Below, in pieces: positions 54,510-63,042 of a DNA stretch of 64,000 nucleotides. Location: positions 2,418,001-2,482,000 of the forward strand of contig OY781040.1 in NCBI GenBank assembly GCA_963676095.1. The letters are read 5' to 3'. The notes below the pieces were generated by a model. It saw nothing but the letters and a program-made list of their open reading frames with translations, was not told the origin of the DNA and did not search any database. This DNA is from G963676095 sp963676095. Lineage in GTDB: Bacteria > Bacteroidota > Bacteroidia > Bacteroidales > Prolixibacteraceae. Position 1 is the first letter of the stretch, and the number at the start of each line of letters is the position of its first letter. A program made the position numbers and the translations under genes.

Positions 54510-56057
54510 TTATTTCGATATATCGCCTATTTCGGGATTCCCCGACGGTATTTTCACGGTAAACCTGGCCCCTCCGTTTTTCCTGTTTTCCACAGAAACA
54601 TAACCATCATGTGCTTCCACGAAACCCTTTACGATAGACAAACCCAGTCCCAGCCCTCCTGTTTTGCTTCCTTCTGTCCTGAAGAATTTTCTGAAAACAT
54701 TTTTTATTGTTGCTTCCGGGAACCCGGGACCACGGTCCATCACCTGCATAGCCAGCTCGCCCGGGTTATACCAAACATTCAGTCTGATATTAGAAGCCAC
54801 CGGGGCATGCTGGCAGGCATTGAATAAAAGATTGTACAGGACTTGTTCCATCAACCCGAAATCGATCCTGACAAGGGGCATATCGTCAGGAACAGAAACC
54901 AACAACGAAAACGGTTTCAGTTCGTCTTTCAGATCATCGGTTACCTTATTGATCAGGTCGTTGATATCGTACCAGTCGAGCCTGACGGTCAATCGTCCGC
55001 TCTCCAGCCGGGACATGTTCAGCAGGTTTTCAATAAGTCTGTTAAGCCGGACAGAAGCCATGAATATTTCCTTGAACAGAGCTGACTGGTCGGTTGCCGA
55101 ATACGAAGAAGTAAGCAATGTATCGGAAGCGCCCAGAATCGTGGCAACAGGAATTCTCAGTTCATGAGAAATTGAGTTGAACAAGGTCTTGTACAGACGA
55201 TCCGATTCATCCAGGAAGCGGGCCCGTTTCGCCATTTCTTCCAAAAATTCACGTTCCAGGGCATTTGATATCAGGGTAAGAAAGGTTTCCCAGAAAACCT
55301 TTTTATTCCCGTTAAAGGGCTTCTCGTGCTCCACCATCACCACGCCGGGATTTAACAGGGAACCGGTCAGGGGATAGCAGGTACGCCCGCTTGATGGCAT
55401 TGTCCCTGTAAACCGGCCTGCTTCCGTGGAATACTCAAAGACCCAGTTTGCCAGCACGATCAGGTTCTGGGAAGAAATCTCCCCCGCTTTCAGCAAGCCA
55501 GGGAATATCAGTTTGTTATTCCCATCCTGCAAAATAAACAGAGGCTCGAACGAAAAATGCTTCTTCATCTCATCATTTGCCACAGCAAGTATTTCTGAAA
55601 TGTTTGCTGCTTTGGAAAGCCCCCTGGTTAGCTGAAAAAGGGCGTTTGTCCGTTCTTCCCTGCTCCTTGCCAATTGTTCCTCTTTGCGGATCCGGCTGGT
55701 CAGCACGCCGTTCAACAGCACGATGATGAAAAACATGCAAAACATCAGGATATCTTCCGGCTTATTGATATGAAAAGTATAATGAGGCGGAATAAAAAAG
55801 AAATTCCAGACCAGCGAACTAAGGGCCGAGGCTAAAAAGATGGGCCCGATCTTCATAAAGGTAGCCAGTATGGATACGACAAAAAGCAAGACAAAGGAAA
55901 CAACATGGTATCCCTGTGCTTCTGATAGCGGGATACACAGCAGGACTGTAAAACCAATAGAGACAACCGCCAGTACATACTGGTTGGCCCACCTGATAAA
56001 AGACAGGAATGAGAGGGGGCCTGATTTTTCTTGTTTTCGCGTTTGCCGGTTCATCAT
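54510..56057 (-). CDS. KdpD-like sensor histidine kinase lacking the N-terminal KdpD domain
   Basis: Protein of 515 residues, little over half of a full KdpD (about 900). It begins directly with the DUF4118 membrane block, four helices (about 26-45, 53-70, 74-90, 104-121), then a GAF-like region and the kinase: H-box SISHELRIP with His298, N-box LLFNACQHA, G-boxes VMDRGPGFP and GGLGLGLSIVKGF. The N-terminal KdpD/Usp sensor for K+ and ATP is absent. It lies between the TrkH genes and kdpE, so it may sense via the membrane block only. Confidence 0.83.
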   Translation of the reverse strand: MMNRQTRKQEKSGPLSFLSFIRWANQYVLAVVSIGFTVLLCIPLSEAQGYHVVSFVLLFVVSILATFMKIGPIFLASALSSLVWNFFFIPPHYTFHINKPEDILMFCMFFIIVLLNGVLTSRIRKEEQLARSREERTNALFQLTRGLSKAANISEILAVANDEMKKHFSFEPLFILQDGNNKLIFPGLLKAGEISSQNLIVLANWVFEYSTEAGRFTGTMPSSGRTCYPLTGSLLNPGVVMVEHEKPFNGNKKVFWETFLTLISNALEREFLEEMAKRARFLDESDRLYKTLFNSISHELRIPVATILGASDTLLTSSYSATDQSALFKEIFMASVRLNRLIENLLNMSRLESGRLTVRLDWYDINDLINKVTDDLKDELKPFSLLVSVPDDMPLVRIDFGLMEQVLYNLLFNACQHAPVASNIRLNVWYNPGELAMQVMDRGPGFPEATIKNVFRKFFRTEGSKTGGLGLGLSIVKGFVEAHDGYVSVENRKNGGARFTVKIPSGNPEIGDISK

Positions 56058-56094
56058 GTAAAATATTAATTGACAAATTTAGGGCATCTTCCCG

Positions 56095-57669
56095 TCAGAT
56101 TGCTGTCTGCCTGGTACCCAGGAAAACGACCCGTATCAATGCAAATACAGGAACGATTTCCAACCTTCCCGACCACATCTGAAAGATATAAATAACTTCC
56201 AAAAGAGGAGGCATCGAAGGAGAAGTAATTCCGGAGGACAGTCCGACCGTACATTGTGCCGAAGCTGACTCGACCAAGGCATCAGAAAAACGGAAAGTCC
56301 CGTGCAGGACGATCGTCGACAGGATGGCCGATCCTATGATCATCAGGAAAAACAGGATGGCAATGGAAGCAGCCTTACCGAATTCTTCATAAATTTCCTC
56401 CCCGATCAGTTTTTTGTTGTTAAACCGAAGCGTCTGTATCGTCTGGCTTGATAAAAAGACTTTACTGATCTGCCACCGGATAACTTTCGAAATAATCAGG
56501 GCCCGGATCATTTTTATGCCACCGACCGTACCGCCGGAGGCCCCTCCGATAAACATTCCTGCGGCCGTAATAAAAAATATCGATAACCAGTCCCAATGCC
56601 CCATGTCGGACGTTTGCCAGCCGGTAGTCGACATCGCACTTACAAACTGGAAAATCCCTTCCCTGAAAGGAGCAGGAACGGCATCGGCATAAAGCAGCAG
56701 GAGCGAAAGGATCAGGCTCCCGAATATAAAAAACAGGAGTAGCCAGCGGGTCTGGATATCCTTCCAGAACTCACTGAATTTCTTTTCATAGATTACCTTG
56801 TAATAAAAAGGAAGAGAGAAAGTTCCCAGGATCATCGGCAACAGGTACAGCATATCCATATAAACCGAGTGATAACTGGCAATACTGTCGTCAAGGGTAC
56901 TGAAACCTCCGGTAGACTGACCGGCCATCGCATGATTGATCGAATCGAAAATATTTTCGGACAACGGGTAGCGCGGAAGGATCACAGATGTGCCTATCAC
57001 CAGGTAAACAAAAGAAAATAAGGTAACATAGACATAGACCTTCCAGATCGACCTGGCTGTCTGGATTACTTTGGGTTTCAGCCGTTCGCCGGTCGACTCG
57101 GAACCATAAAGCAGGATTGCCCCTTTCCCGCTTACCTGCTTCATTACCGCCAGCACCATGACAATAAAACCGGCACCCCCCACCCACTGGGCAAGGGACC
57201 GGTAAAACAGCACCCCCTTGCCCACAGACGGTTCGTGAACAGCCATTGAAAGCCCTGTCGTGGTATAGGCGCTCATACTTTCGAAAAAACAATGTAAAAA
57301 ATTGCGGAAATAGACCAGACTGCTGAACGAATAATCTGCCCCGGCAGGGATAAACCGGTTCATCACTACATCCGGGGTAATCCAGGCGATAACAAAAAAA
57401 GGCAACGCCCCCATCAGCGTTATACCTAACCACCCGAATGCAGCGATAATAACTGCATGAACCGGCTGGACCTCTTCAGAGCGGTGAAAAACCTGATTTA
57501 AAATAAAACCCGAACAAGAAACACTCAATCCCGAAATAAGGAACCCTAAGGCGGAATACCATTCAGAATAAATGGCTGAAACAAGCGCCGGAACAGCAAT
57601 CACTGCTCCCAGCAAAATAAACAAACTCCCGGTTTGTTTTAAAATGATTTTATAAGTACTGCTTCTCAC
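56095..57669 (-). CDS. TrkH/KtrB-type K+ transporter subunit (second copy)
   Basis: Inner-membrane K+ channel-like protein of 524 residues with four M1-P-M2 repeats. Selectivity-loop candidates are TTTGLSMAVHE (first), MAGQSTGGFSTLDDS (second), MSTTGWQTSDMGHWDW (third) and SAQCTVGLSSG (fourth). Each has the Gly expected in the K+ pore. It differs clearly from the neighbouring copy at 57681. No TrkA/KtrA gating subunit is encoded in the window. It starts 11 bases after the first copy. Confidence 0.84.
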   Translation of the reverse strand: MRSSTYKIILKQTGSLFILLGAVIAVPALVSAIYSEWYSALGFLISGLSVSCSGFILNQVFHRSEEVQPVHAVIIAAFGWLGITLMGALPFFVIAWITPDVVMNRFIPAGADYSFSSLVYFRNFLHCFFESMSAYTTTGLSMAVHEPSVGKGVLFYRSLAQWVGGAGFIVMVLAVMKQVSGKGAILLYGSESTGERLKPKVIQTARSIWKVYVYVTLFSFVYLVIGTSVILPRYPLSENIFDSINHAMAGQSTGGFSTLDDSIASYHSVYMDMLYLLPMILGTFSLPFYYKVIYEKKFSEFWKDIQTRWLLLFFIFGSLILSLLLLYADAVPAPFREGIFQFVSAMSTTGWQTSDMGHWDWLSIFFITAAGMFIGGASGGTVGGIKMIRALIISKVIRWQISKVFLSSQTIQTLRFNNKKLIGEEIYEEFGKAASIAILFFLMIIGSAILSTIVLHGTFRFSDALVESASAQCTVGLSSGITSPSMPPLLEVIYIFQMWSGRLEIVPVFALIRVVFLGTRQTAI

Positions 57670-57680
57670 TCAATCGAAAA

Positions 57681-59129
57681 TTAATTACCCTTCATATTAT
57701 TCAACCCGCAACCAGCCTTGTAAAACGACCGGCTAAATAAAACCAGCAACGGATAGACCTGCAGTTTTCCTGCAATCATCAGGATACCCAGAAATAGTTT
57801 CGTATTTTCTGTCAGGTCTGCCAGGCCGAACTGATGTCCGAATGTCGACAGGGCAGAAACAACAAGGAGAACGGATTCTCCTGCACCTACCCCGTTGCCG
57901 GTAAGTACAAAAACACCGATGGCTGTAATAATTCCCCAAATCATGATAAAAGACAAAATGCTGTGATTATCATTCTCGCCGACTTCTCCCTGATTGTATT
58001 TTACAGGAAAGGTCATTGGGTTATTCCCTGTTCTGAAGCTTCGTCCGAAGTTTTTGAACAGAACAAGAAGTCTCGGCAGCTTTATACCTCCTCCGGGAGA
58101 GGTAAAGCCCCCGCCTGCAATCATCAGGAAAAGCAAAAACATCAGAAGGCCAACCGGCCATTGAAGGTACCCGTCAATAGAATAACCGGTGTTGGAAATA
58201 AATGAAGCGGACTGAAAAATACCACTTCTGACAGCAGATCCAAAACTATATCCTTCCTTAAAATACAGGATCCCGGCGATAATCAACACGGCAAACAGGA
58301 CCACTCTTCCGTAAAAACGCATTTCCTCATTCTTCAGGGCACCCTTTAACCTTCCGGTTATCGCCTGATAATAAAAAGCAGAACCTGCTCCCGACAAAAA
58401 CATAAATAACGTCATAATATACCGGACCGATGGAGAAAAGCCCTCCATTCCTTCATTAACCGGGGAAAAACTCCCTGTTGATATAATCCCGAAGCTATAG
58501 CAAAGACTCCCGAAAAGATCCATTCCCACCAGATAAAGGCACAGCACCTGGACTAATGTCAACAAAAAATAAATCAGGCAGACTTGTTTCACAGTTCTTC
58601 CCAATCCGGAGCTACTCCCCTCTCCTGTCATAAACCCGGCAGAAAAAATACCGGCCCCTCCAATATTAAGAACCGGGAAAACTGTCAGTATCGAAACAAG
58701 CGTTGCCATTCCTCCAATCCATTGGGTAAGGCTCCGCCACAAGACTATTGATCCGGGCAAACGATCAAGGTGAGTAAAAACAGATGAGCCTGTCGTTGTG
58801 ATGCCCGATGCCGCTTCAAAAAAGGCATCAACCGGAGAAGAAGCCGCCCCGCTCAGGATGTAAGGCAATGCTGCGCCGATAATAAGTATTAACCAGGAAT
58901 AAATTAACAGGACGATGAGGTGCCTCCGGCTGGTCTCCGGTTCTGAGTTACCGAAAAACAGGAATGATAATCCTGCAACCGCCACCATAATTATTCCAGG
59001 CAGGAAAAACGGTTTTACCTGTTCTCCGCGATACGCCGCATAAGGAATACATAATAGAAGAAACAATCCTTCAAAAGCCGGGAACAAAGCTGTTATCCAT
59101 ACAAATCTTCCAGTTTTTGGCAAGTTCAT
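57681..59129 (-). CDS. TrkH/KtrB-type K+ transporter subunit (first copy)
   Basis: K+ transporter subunit of 482 residues. Pore loops: SGITTTGSSVFTHLDRLPG, FGIISTGSFSPVNEGMEGF, FISNTGYSIDGYLQWPV, and SALSTFGHQFGLAD. An extended N-terminus adds membrane helices before the first M1. It is the first gene of the four-gene operon (two TrkH, kinase, regulator). The palindrome at 59191 lies 62 bases upstream and could be a control site. Confidence 0.84.
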   Translation of the reverse strand: MNLPKTGRFVWITALFPAFEGLFLLLCIPYAAYRGEQVKPFFLPGIIMVAVAGLSFLFFGNSEPETSRRHLIVLLIYSWLILIIGAALPYILSGAASSPVDAFFEAASGITTTGSSVFTHLDRLPGSIVLWRSLTQWIGGMATLVSILTVFPVLNIGGAGIFSAGFMTGEGSSSGLGRTVKQVCLIYFLLTLVQVLCLYLVGMDLFGSLCYSFGIISTGSFSPVNEGMEGFSPSVRYIMTLFMFLSGAGSAFYYQAITGRLKGALKNEEMRFYGRVVLFAVLIIAGILYFKEGYSFGSAVRSGIFQSASFISNTGYSIDGYLQWPVGLLMFLLFLMIAGGGFTSPGGGIKLPRLLVLFKNFGRSFRTGNNPMTFPVKYNQGEVGENDNHSILSFIMIWGIITAIGVFVLTGNGVGAGESVLLVVSALSTFGHQFGLADLTENTKLFLGILMIAGKLQVYPLLVLFSRSFYKAGCGLNNMKGN

Positions 59130-59190
59130 GATAAACTTAATTTACAGAACCACAGACAATAAACGATCAAAACCACGATCAACAACCCAT

Positions 59191-59220
59191 ATAAATCCGG
59201 ATCCATGGGTCCGGATTTAT
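59191..59220. promoter_or_regulatory. 30-base palindrome upstream of the trkH operon
   Basis: ATAAATCCGGA (59191-59201), centre tCCATGGg, TCCGGATTTAT (59210-59220). Located 62 bases before the start of the first trkH gene on the minus strand. It could be a regulator-binding site or a hairpin ending transcripts from the right. Confidence 0.5.
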
Positions 59221-59575
59221 GTTTATCTGTTATGCAGCAAAAATGATCAGAAATTCATAAAGACCATGTAAAGAATATGCTTAAAAGCATAAAGATTTTA
59301 TAAAGAAACGAGGTCCTTGCTATCTGTTCGGAAAGGGAATGAGGGGGTACACCTGGCTCAAGGTGCCTTCGAAACACCAGTTGCAACCTGATAGAACAAC
59401 AAAACCGAATGATTAACTGAATCTTGAGCCTCGCCGTCGGATCCGGGTTACCTATTACAACAAGGCTACAAGGGGAAAGCATCTTAAAGATACGAAGGCA
59501 GGATCGCTCTTCGCAGAGGATAATGAACTCGATAGTGCAGGGACCGGGATGGTTTGTGCGCCTTTCATTATTCAT

Positions 59576-59619
59576 CAGTAAGCTTTTAAGGGGAGTAAGC
59601 CTGCCTTAAAAACTTACTG
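59576..59619. terminator. 16-bp-arm hairpin after the BASS gene
   Basis: CAGTAAGCTTTTAAGG (59576-59591) and CCTTAAAAACTTACTG (59604-59619), one mismatch, 12-base loop, 12 bases after the BASS stop on the minus strand. There is no clear T run leftward, so termination strength is uncertain; it could also be the end of a small mobile element. Confidence 0.5.
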
Positions 59620-59631
59620 ATAAATCATTAT

Positions 59632-60711
59632 TTATTGTCGCTCTTTCCACCATGATGCAAGCAAAGAACCAGTAATATTCATTGTTGGACCAAAAATAGC
59701 AGGAACGAGACCAACCGTTGCAACTTTCCCCATTTCCTTTGCTATTCCGGAAGCCAATCCTCCGTTTTGCATTCCAACCTCAATCGCAATGGTCCGGCAA
59801 TCCTGCCTACTCATTTTAAAGATACGCCCAGCATAATACCCTATCAGATACCCTGACGTATTATGAATAAAAGCAGTAAAAAACAATAGCAATCCAATTT
59901 GCATCAGACTGTCTCTTCCGATTGCCGTTATAATGACAATAATAAATGCAATACCGCCCATCGACAGCTTAGGCATTAGTACATCTATCCATTTCATTTT
60001 TCCCTTAAAGAAATGATTGAAAAGGATACCTCCGGCAACAGGGAAGATAACAATTTTAATGATGTCAAACATCATCTTCATCGCATCGACCTCAATATAT
60101 TGGCTTCCCAGCAATTTCATACAAAAAGGAGTAACAACAGGCGACAAAAGGGTCGAAACAGTTGTCAAGGTTATTGAGAGGGCAACATTTCCATGAGACA
60201 GGTATGCCATCACATTTGAGGCCATTCCTCCGGGAGACGACCCGATCAGAATGATGCCGGCAGCTATTTCCGGAGGAAAATTAAAAATACTGGCCAATGT
60301 AAACCCCAATAAGGGCATGACTGTAAATTGGCATAATGACCCGATCAATACACCTTTAGGCATTTTTATAATTCTGATAAAATCCTTAAGACCAATTGTC
60401 GTACCCATTCCGAACATAATAATCTGTAAAAGAGGAGTGATCAGTGTTGCCAGATAAAATCCGCCGATACTGATAAAAATGCATGGATGAACCATCGCCA
60501 GAAGGACAGAGGCAATAATCATTATAGGATACGTTAACCCGTCAAATCTGGACGAATGATAAAACATGACTGCAGACAAAACAAAACCTGCTGCCAGGAA
60601 CAAGGTGACAAAGATCTTTCCACTGTCAAAAATCGACAGGGATATCGCTGTCAAAAAGCTCAGCATTGAACCCAGCAAAAGAATCGAGCTTTTGTTTCTT
60701 ATTCGTTTCAT
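59632..60711 (-). CDS. BASS-family (bile acid:Na+ symporter-like) transporter
   Basis: Inner-membrane transporter of 359 residues with about 10 helices. The family motifs GSSPGGMASNVMAYLSHGNVALSITLTTVSTLLSPVVTPF (helix 4 crossover) and the second unit EVGMQNGGLASGIAKE are clear; the latter echoes the helix 9 crossover. BASS members move bile acids, pantoate or other organic anions with Na+. It is last in the amidohydrolase operon, 25 bases after the RraA-like gene, so it probably moves the substrate or product of those enzymes. Confidence 0.86.
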   Translation of the reverse strand: MKRIRNKSSILLLGSMLSFLTAISLSIFDSGKIFVTLFLAAGFVLSAVMFYHSSRFDGLTYPIMIIASVLLAMVHPCIFISIGGFYLATLITPLLQIIMFGMGTTIGLKDFIRIIKMPKGVLIGSLCQFTVMPLLGFTLASIFNFPPEIAAGIILIGSSPGGMASNVMAYLSHGNVALSITLTTVSTLLSPVVTPFCMKLLGSQYIEVDAMKMMFDIIKIVIFPVAGGILFNHFFKGKMKWIDVLMPKLSMGGIAFIIVIITAIGRDSLMQIGLLLFFTAFIHNTSGYLIGYYAGRIFKMSRQDCRTIAIEVGMQNGGLASGIAKEMGKVATVGLVPAIFGPTMNITGSLLASWWKERQ

Positions 60712-60736
60712 AAGTCTTTTTTAGTTATTAATCAGG

Positions 60737-61660
60737 TTACCAGGTCCGTTTTCTCATGTATTCATCCAGTTCCTCTCGTTTCATCGGTAGAACCCCCGGA
60801 TTTTCTGCCAGCCAGCCCAGAAATGCATTTTTAATTTCCTCAGTCCACTGATTATCGATCTGGCCGGGAGAAAACCGGCCTTCACGCAAGACCTTATTGG
60901 CAAACTGGTCACGTAAACTCAAAAATTCAGCAGTGATGATTACCTTTTGAGCCAACTGGGCCGGAATAAAGATGACGCCTTCATTTTTTGCCAGCACCAG
61001 ATCACCCGGCATGACAATCGACCGTCCCAATGTAATCGGAACATTCAGCCCGGTCAGCATAGCGTTTTCAAGAAACGACGGGTCCCAGTCCCTGATCCAG
61101 GCATTAAAGCCCTTAATGTCTGAAATTCCTTCGGGATCCCGGGCTGAACTATTGAAAACAACCCCGTTTCCTGAATGTTTAAAAATGGAACTGGCAAGAT
61201 TGTCTCCGATTAAGGTTCCGCCAATAATCTTTCCACCTGCATCAGCAACGTAAACATCACCTTTTTTAAGTTTATCAATAGGCCATGAATTTGTATTTCC
61301 GTGAAAACCGTCCTTCCATCCCCGTTCTTTGATCAGCGCTTCAATGTCGGGCCTGGCAGGCAAAAATTGAGCGGTTAAAGCCCGACCTACCATCACCGCA
61401 CCAGAATGCAACAGTTTGAAATTACTTTCAAATTGGCAGTAATATCCCTCATTTTTCAGAACGAGCCATGCATCTTCAATTGAAATATGTTTGGCCCTCT
61501 CAATCAATTCATCGGGAATTTTCGGTCTGCCGTCAGCAAAACGTTCCCCTTTCCATTCAGAAGTTAAATAAATCAGTTCTTCACTCGAAATGGTCTGTGC
61601 CCACAGTTGATCCGGACAAAATCCGACGATGACAACAACAATCAAAATGAAACTCTTCAT
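60737..61660 (-). CDS. exported RraA/HMG-aldolase-like protein
   Basis: About 307 residues when started at the ATG at 61660 (MKSFILIVVVIVGF), which gives a signal peptide ending at DQLWAQ; an upstream ATG 23 codons earlier is less likely. The RraA fold appears as AVMVGRALTAQF, KGDVYVADAGGKIIGGTLIGDNLASS, GNGVVFNSSARDPEGI and GDLVLAKNEGVIFIP. Members include 4-hydroxy-4-methyl-2-oxoglutarate/oxaloacetate lyases. A signal peptide on this family is unusual. It lies 65 bases after the amidohydrolase. Confidence 0.82.
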   Translation of the reverse strand: MKSFILIVVVIVGFCPDQLWAQTISSEELIYLTSEWKGERFADGRPKIPDELIERAKHISIEDAWLVLKNEGYYCQFESNFKLLHSGAVMVGRALTAQFLPARPDIEALIKERGWKDGFHGNTNSWPIDKLKKGDVYVADAGGKIIGGTLIGDNLASSIFKHSGNGVVFNSSARDPEGISDIKGFNAWIRDWDPSFLENAMLTGLNVPITLGRSIVMPGDLVLAKNEGVIFIPAQLAQKVIITAEFLSLRDQFANKVLREGRFSPGQIDNQWTEEIKNAFLGWLAENPGVLPMKREELDEYMRKRTW

Positions 61661-61725
61661 TAGAAAACAATTGGTTAAATTACTATAATCCAGTGCACTT
61701 CCGTAGAATCTGAAGATTCTCGCAA

Positions 61726-62973
61726 TCATTTACCATCCCATGAAGGGCAAGATAACCCGTTAAGGTTATAGACGATTTCTCCCGCACGGATTGTTACTTC
61801 ACATTCCAGTTTTTTGGATCCTTCCATACGGTAGCCATACGCATCAGTAAAACCGAATTTTCCATGCCGGAGATAAAAAATGGCAATATCGGCCACTGCC
61901 CCAACTGAAAGGTTCCCCAATTGCTCACGCTGAATAGCCTTAGCCGCAGCCCATGTTGAACAATCGATCACCTGCTGAATGCTCATGCCGAGATTCAGGC
62001 ATTTGGACATCACGTTGTTCATGTCTTTCATTCCCGAGTTCATACTTCCAGTATGAAGGTCGGTACTAATAGTATTGGGAAAAAAACCTTTCTTAGTGGC
62101 ATGGGCCGCCTGGCAAAAGGCGAAACTGGCACCGCCATGGCCTACATCGAAAATAATACCCCGATTTTGAGCTTCCCTGATATAGGGACGGACACGACCT
62201 GAATCATCAACAACCGACATCCGTCCATTCACATTGGCAAAAGCATGCGTAAAAATATCACCCGCCCGCAAAACTTTAAGGACCAATTCTTCAAGCGAAA
62301 GCGAGGGTTCATGTTCTCCAAAATCGATCATTACCGGAGTATGCGACATCTTACCGGCCTCCACAGCACGTTTGATCGGATCCCATTCTGCCCCATCGTA
62401 ATGGGCGACCTTAATTCCGACAATTTCAGAATTTTGTAGAATAGTCAGTCCGGTCATTTTGACGTCCATATCGTTTAGATTCTGTTCATAAGGTCCTCCC
62501 CTCATCCCTTCTCCAACAATGTTGATGAAAGCCAGCACCCTGGTTTTTGAATGCATGATGGTCTGTTCCTTAAACGTCTTAAAAGTTCTCCATCCCGAAC
62601 TTCCGGCATCGACAACAGTTGTGACGCCGCAACGGAAAGTAAAGCCGTCAGGAGGAAGGGCATCAAAACTGTTACATAGATAATGATCGGGTACGGTACC
62701 AAAAAAATTATGGGTATGGATGTCTATCAGACCAGGGGTTACATAAAAACCCTTTGCATCAATTACTTTTTCGGCTTTGCTTTCGTCGATATGATAGCCA
62801 ATCAGAACAATTCTCCCGTCAGCAATGGCGACATCTGTAGTTGTGTCAATTTTATTTCTGGGATCAATTACATGTCCCCCTTTAATCAAGAGGCTGTATT
62901 TCTGCGCAGCCCCATTTATAGACAGTGCAAAATAAATGATAAAAAACAGATATTTATTTATTTTAGTGATCAT
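61726..62973 (-). CDS. exported amidohydrolase/deacetylase-type metallohydrolase
   Basis: About 415 residues when started at 62973 (MITKINKYLFFII), which gives a signal peptide ending near NGAAQ. The amidohydrolase barrel has GLIDIHTHNF (metal-binding HxH), TVVDAGSSGWRTF, GIKVAHYDGA and STDLHTGSMNSG late in the barrel, with PGVADI-like end GAVADIAIFYLRHG. It resembles the amidohydrolases paired with SelA-like PLP enzymes in other bacteria. The natural substrate is unknown; an N-acyl or cyclic amide is likely. It follows the SelA-like gene by 69 bases. Confidence 0.83.
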   Translation of the reverse strand: MITKINKYLFFIIYFALSINGAAQKYSLLIKGGHVIDPRNKIDTTTDVAIADGRIVLIGYHIDESKAEKVIDAKGFYVTPGLIDIHTHNFFGTVPDHYLCNSFDALPPDGFTFRCGVTTVVDAGSSGWRTFKTFKEQTIMHSKTRVLAFINIVGEGMRGGPYEQNLNDMDVKMTGLTILQNSEIVGIKVAHYDGAEWDPIKRAVEAGKMSHTPVMIDFGEHEPSLSLEELVLKVLRAGDIFTHAFANVNGRMSVVDDSGRVRPYIREAQNRGIIFDVGHGGASFAFCQAAHATKKGFFPNTISTDLHTGSMNSGMKDMNNVMSKCLNLGMSIQQVIDCSTWAAAKAIQREQLGNLSVGAVADIAIFYLRHGKFGFTDAYGYRMEGSKKLECEVTIRAGEIVYNLNGLSCPSWDGK

Positions 62974-63042
62974 GGTTCTCTTGTTTCGCTGGCGGGAAAG
63001 AAACACAACTGTTCAGAACTGCTGTATCTCTTTCCCCTATTT

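Larger units (their letters stand above)
59130..59631. other. unexplained gap with hairpins between trkH and BASS genes
   Basis: About 502 bases. It holds an ATAAATCCGGA palindrome (59191-59220), then about 300 bases (59270-59575) that are GC-richer and structured: a hairpin around CACCTGGCTCAAGGTG at about 59350, CTCTTCGCAGAG near 59507, and ORFs on both strands (59255-59575 minus, 59424-59609 plus) that resemble no protein I know. It ends with a hairpin at 59576-59619. I suspect a structured RNA or a mobile-element remnant, unidentified. Confidence 0.4.

Noticed and set aside
59255..59609. Overlapping ORFs on both strands between trkH and the BASS gene
   Set aside because: Neither resembles a protein and they cover the same structured segment, so I treat it as non-coding and unexplained.
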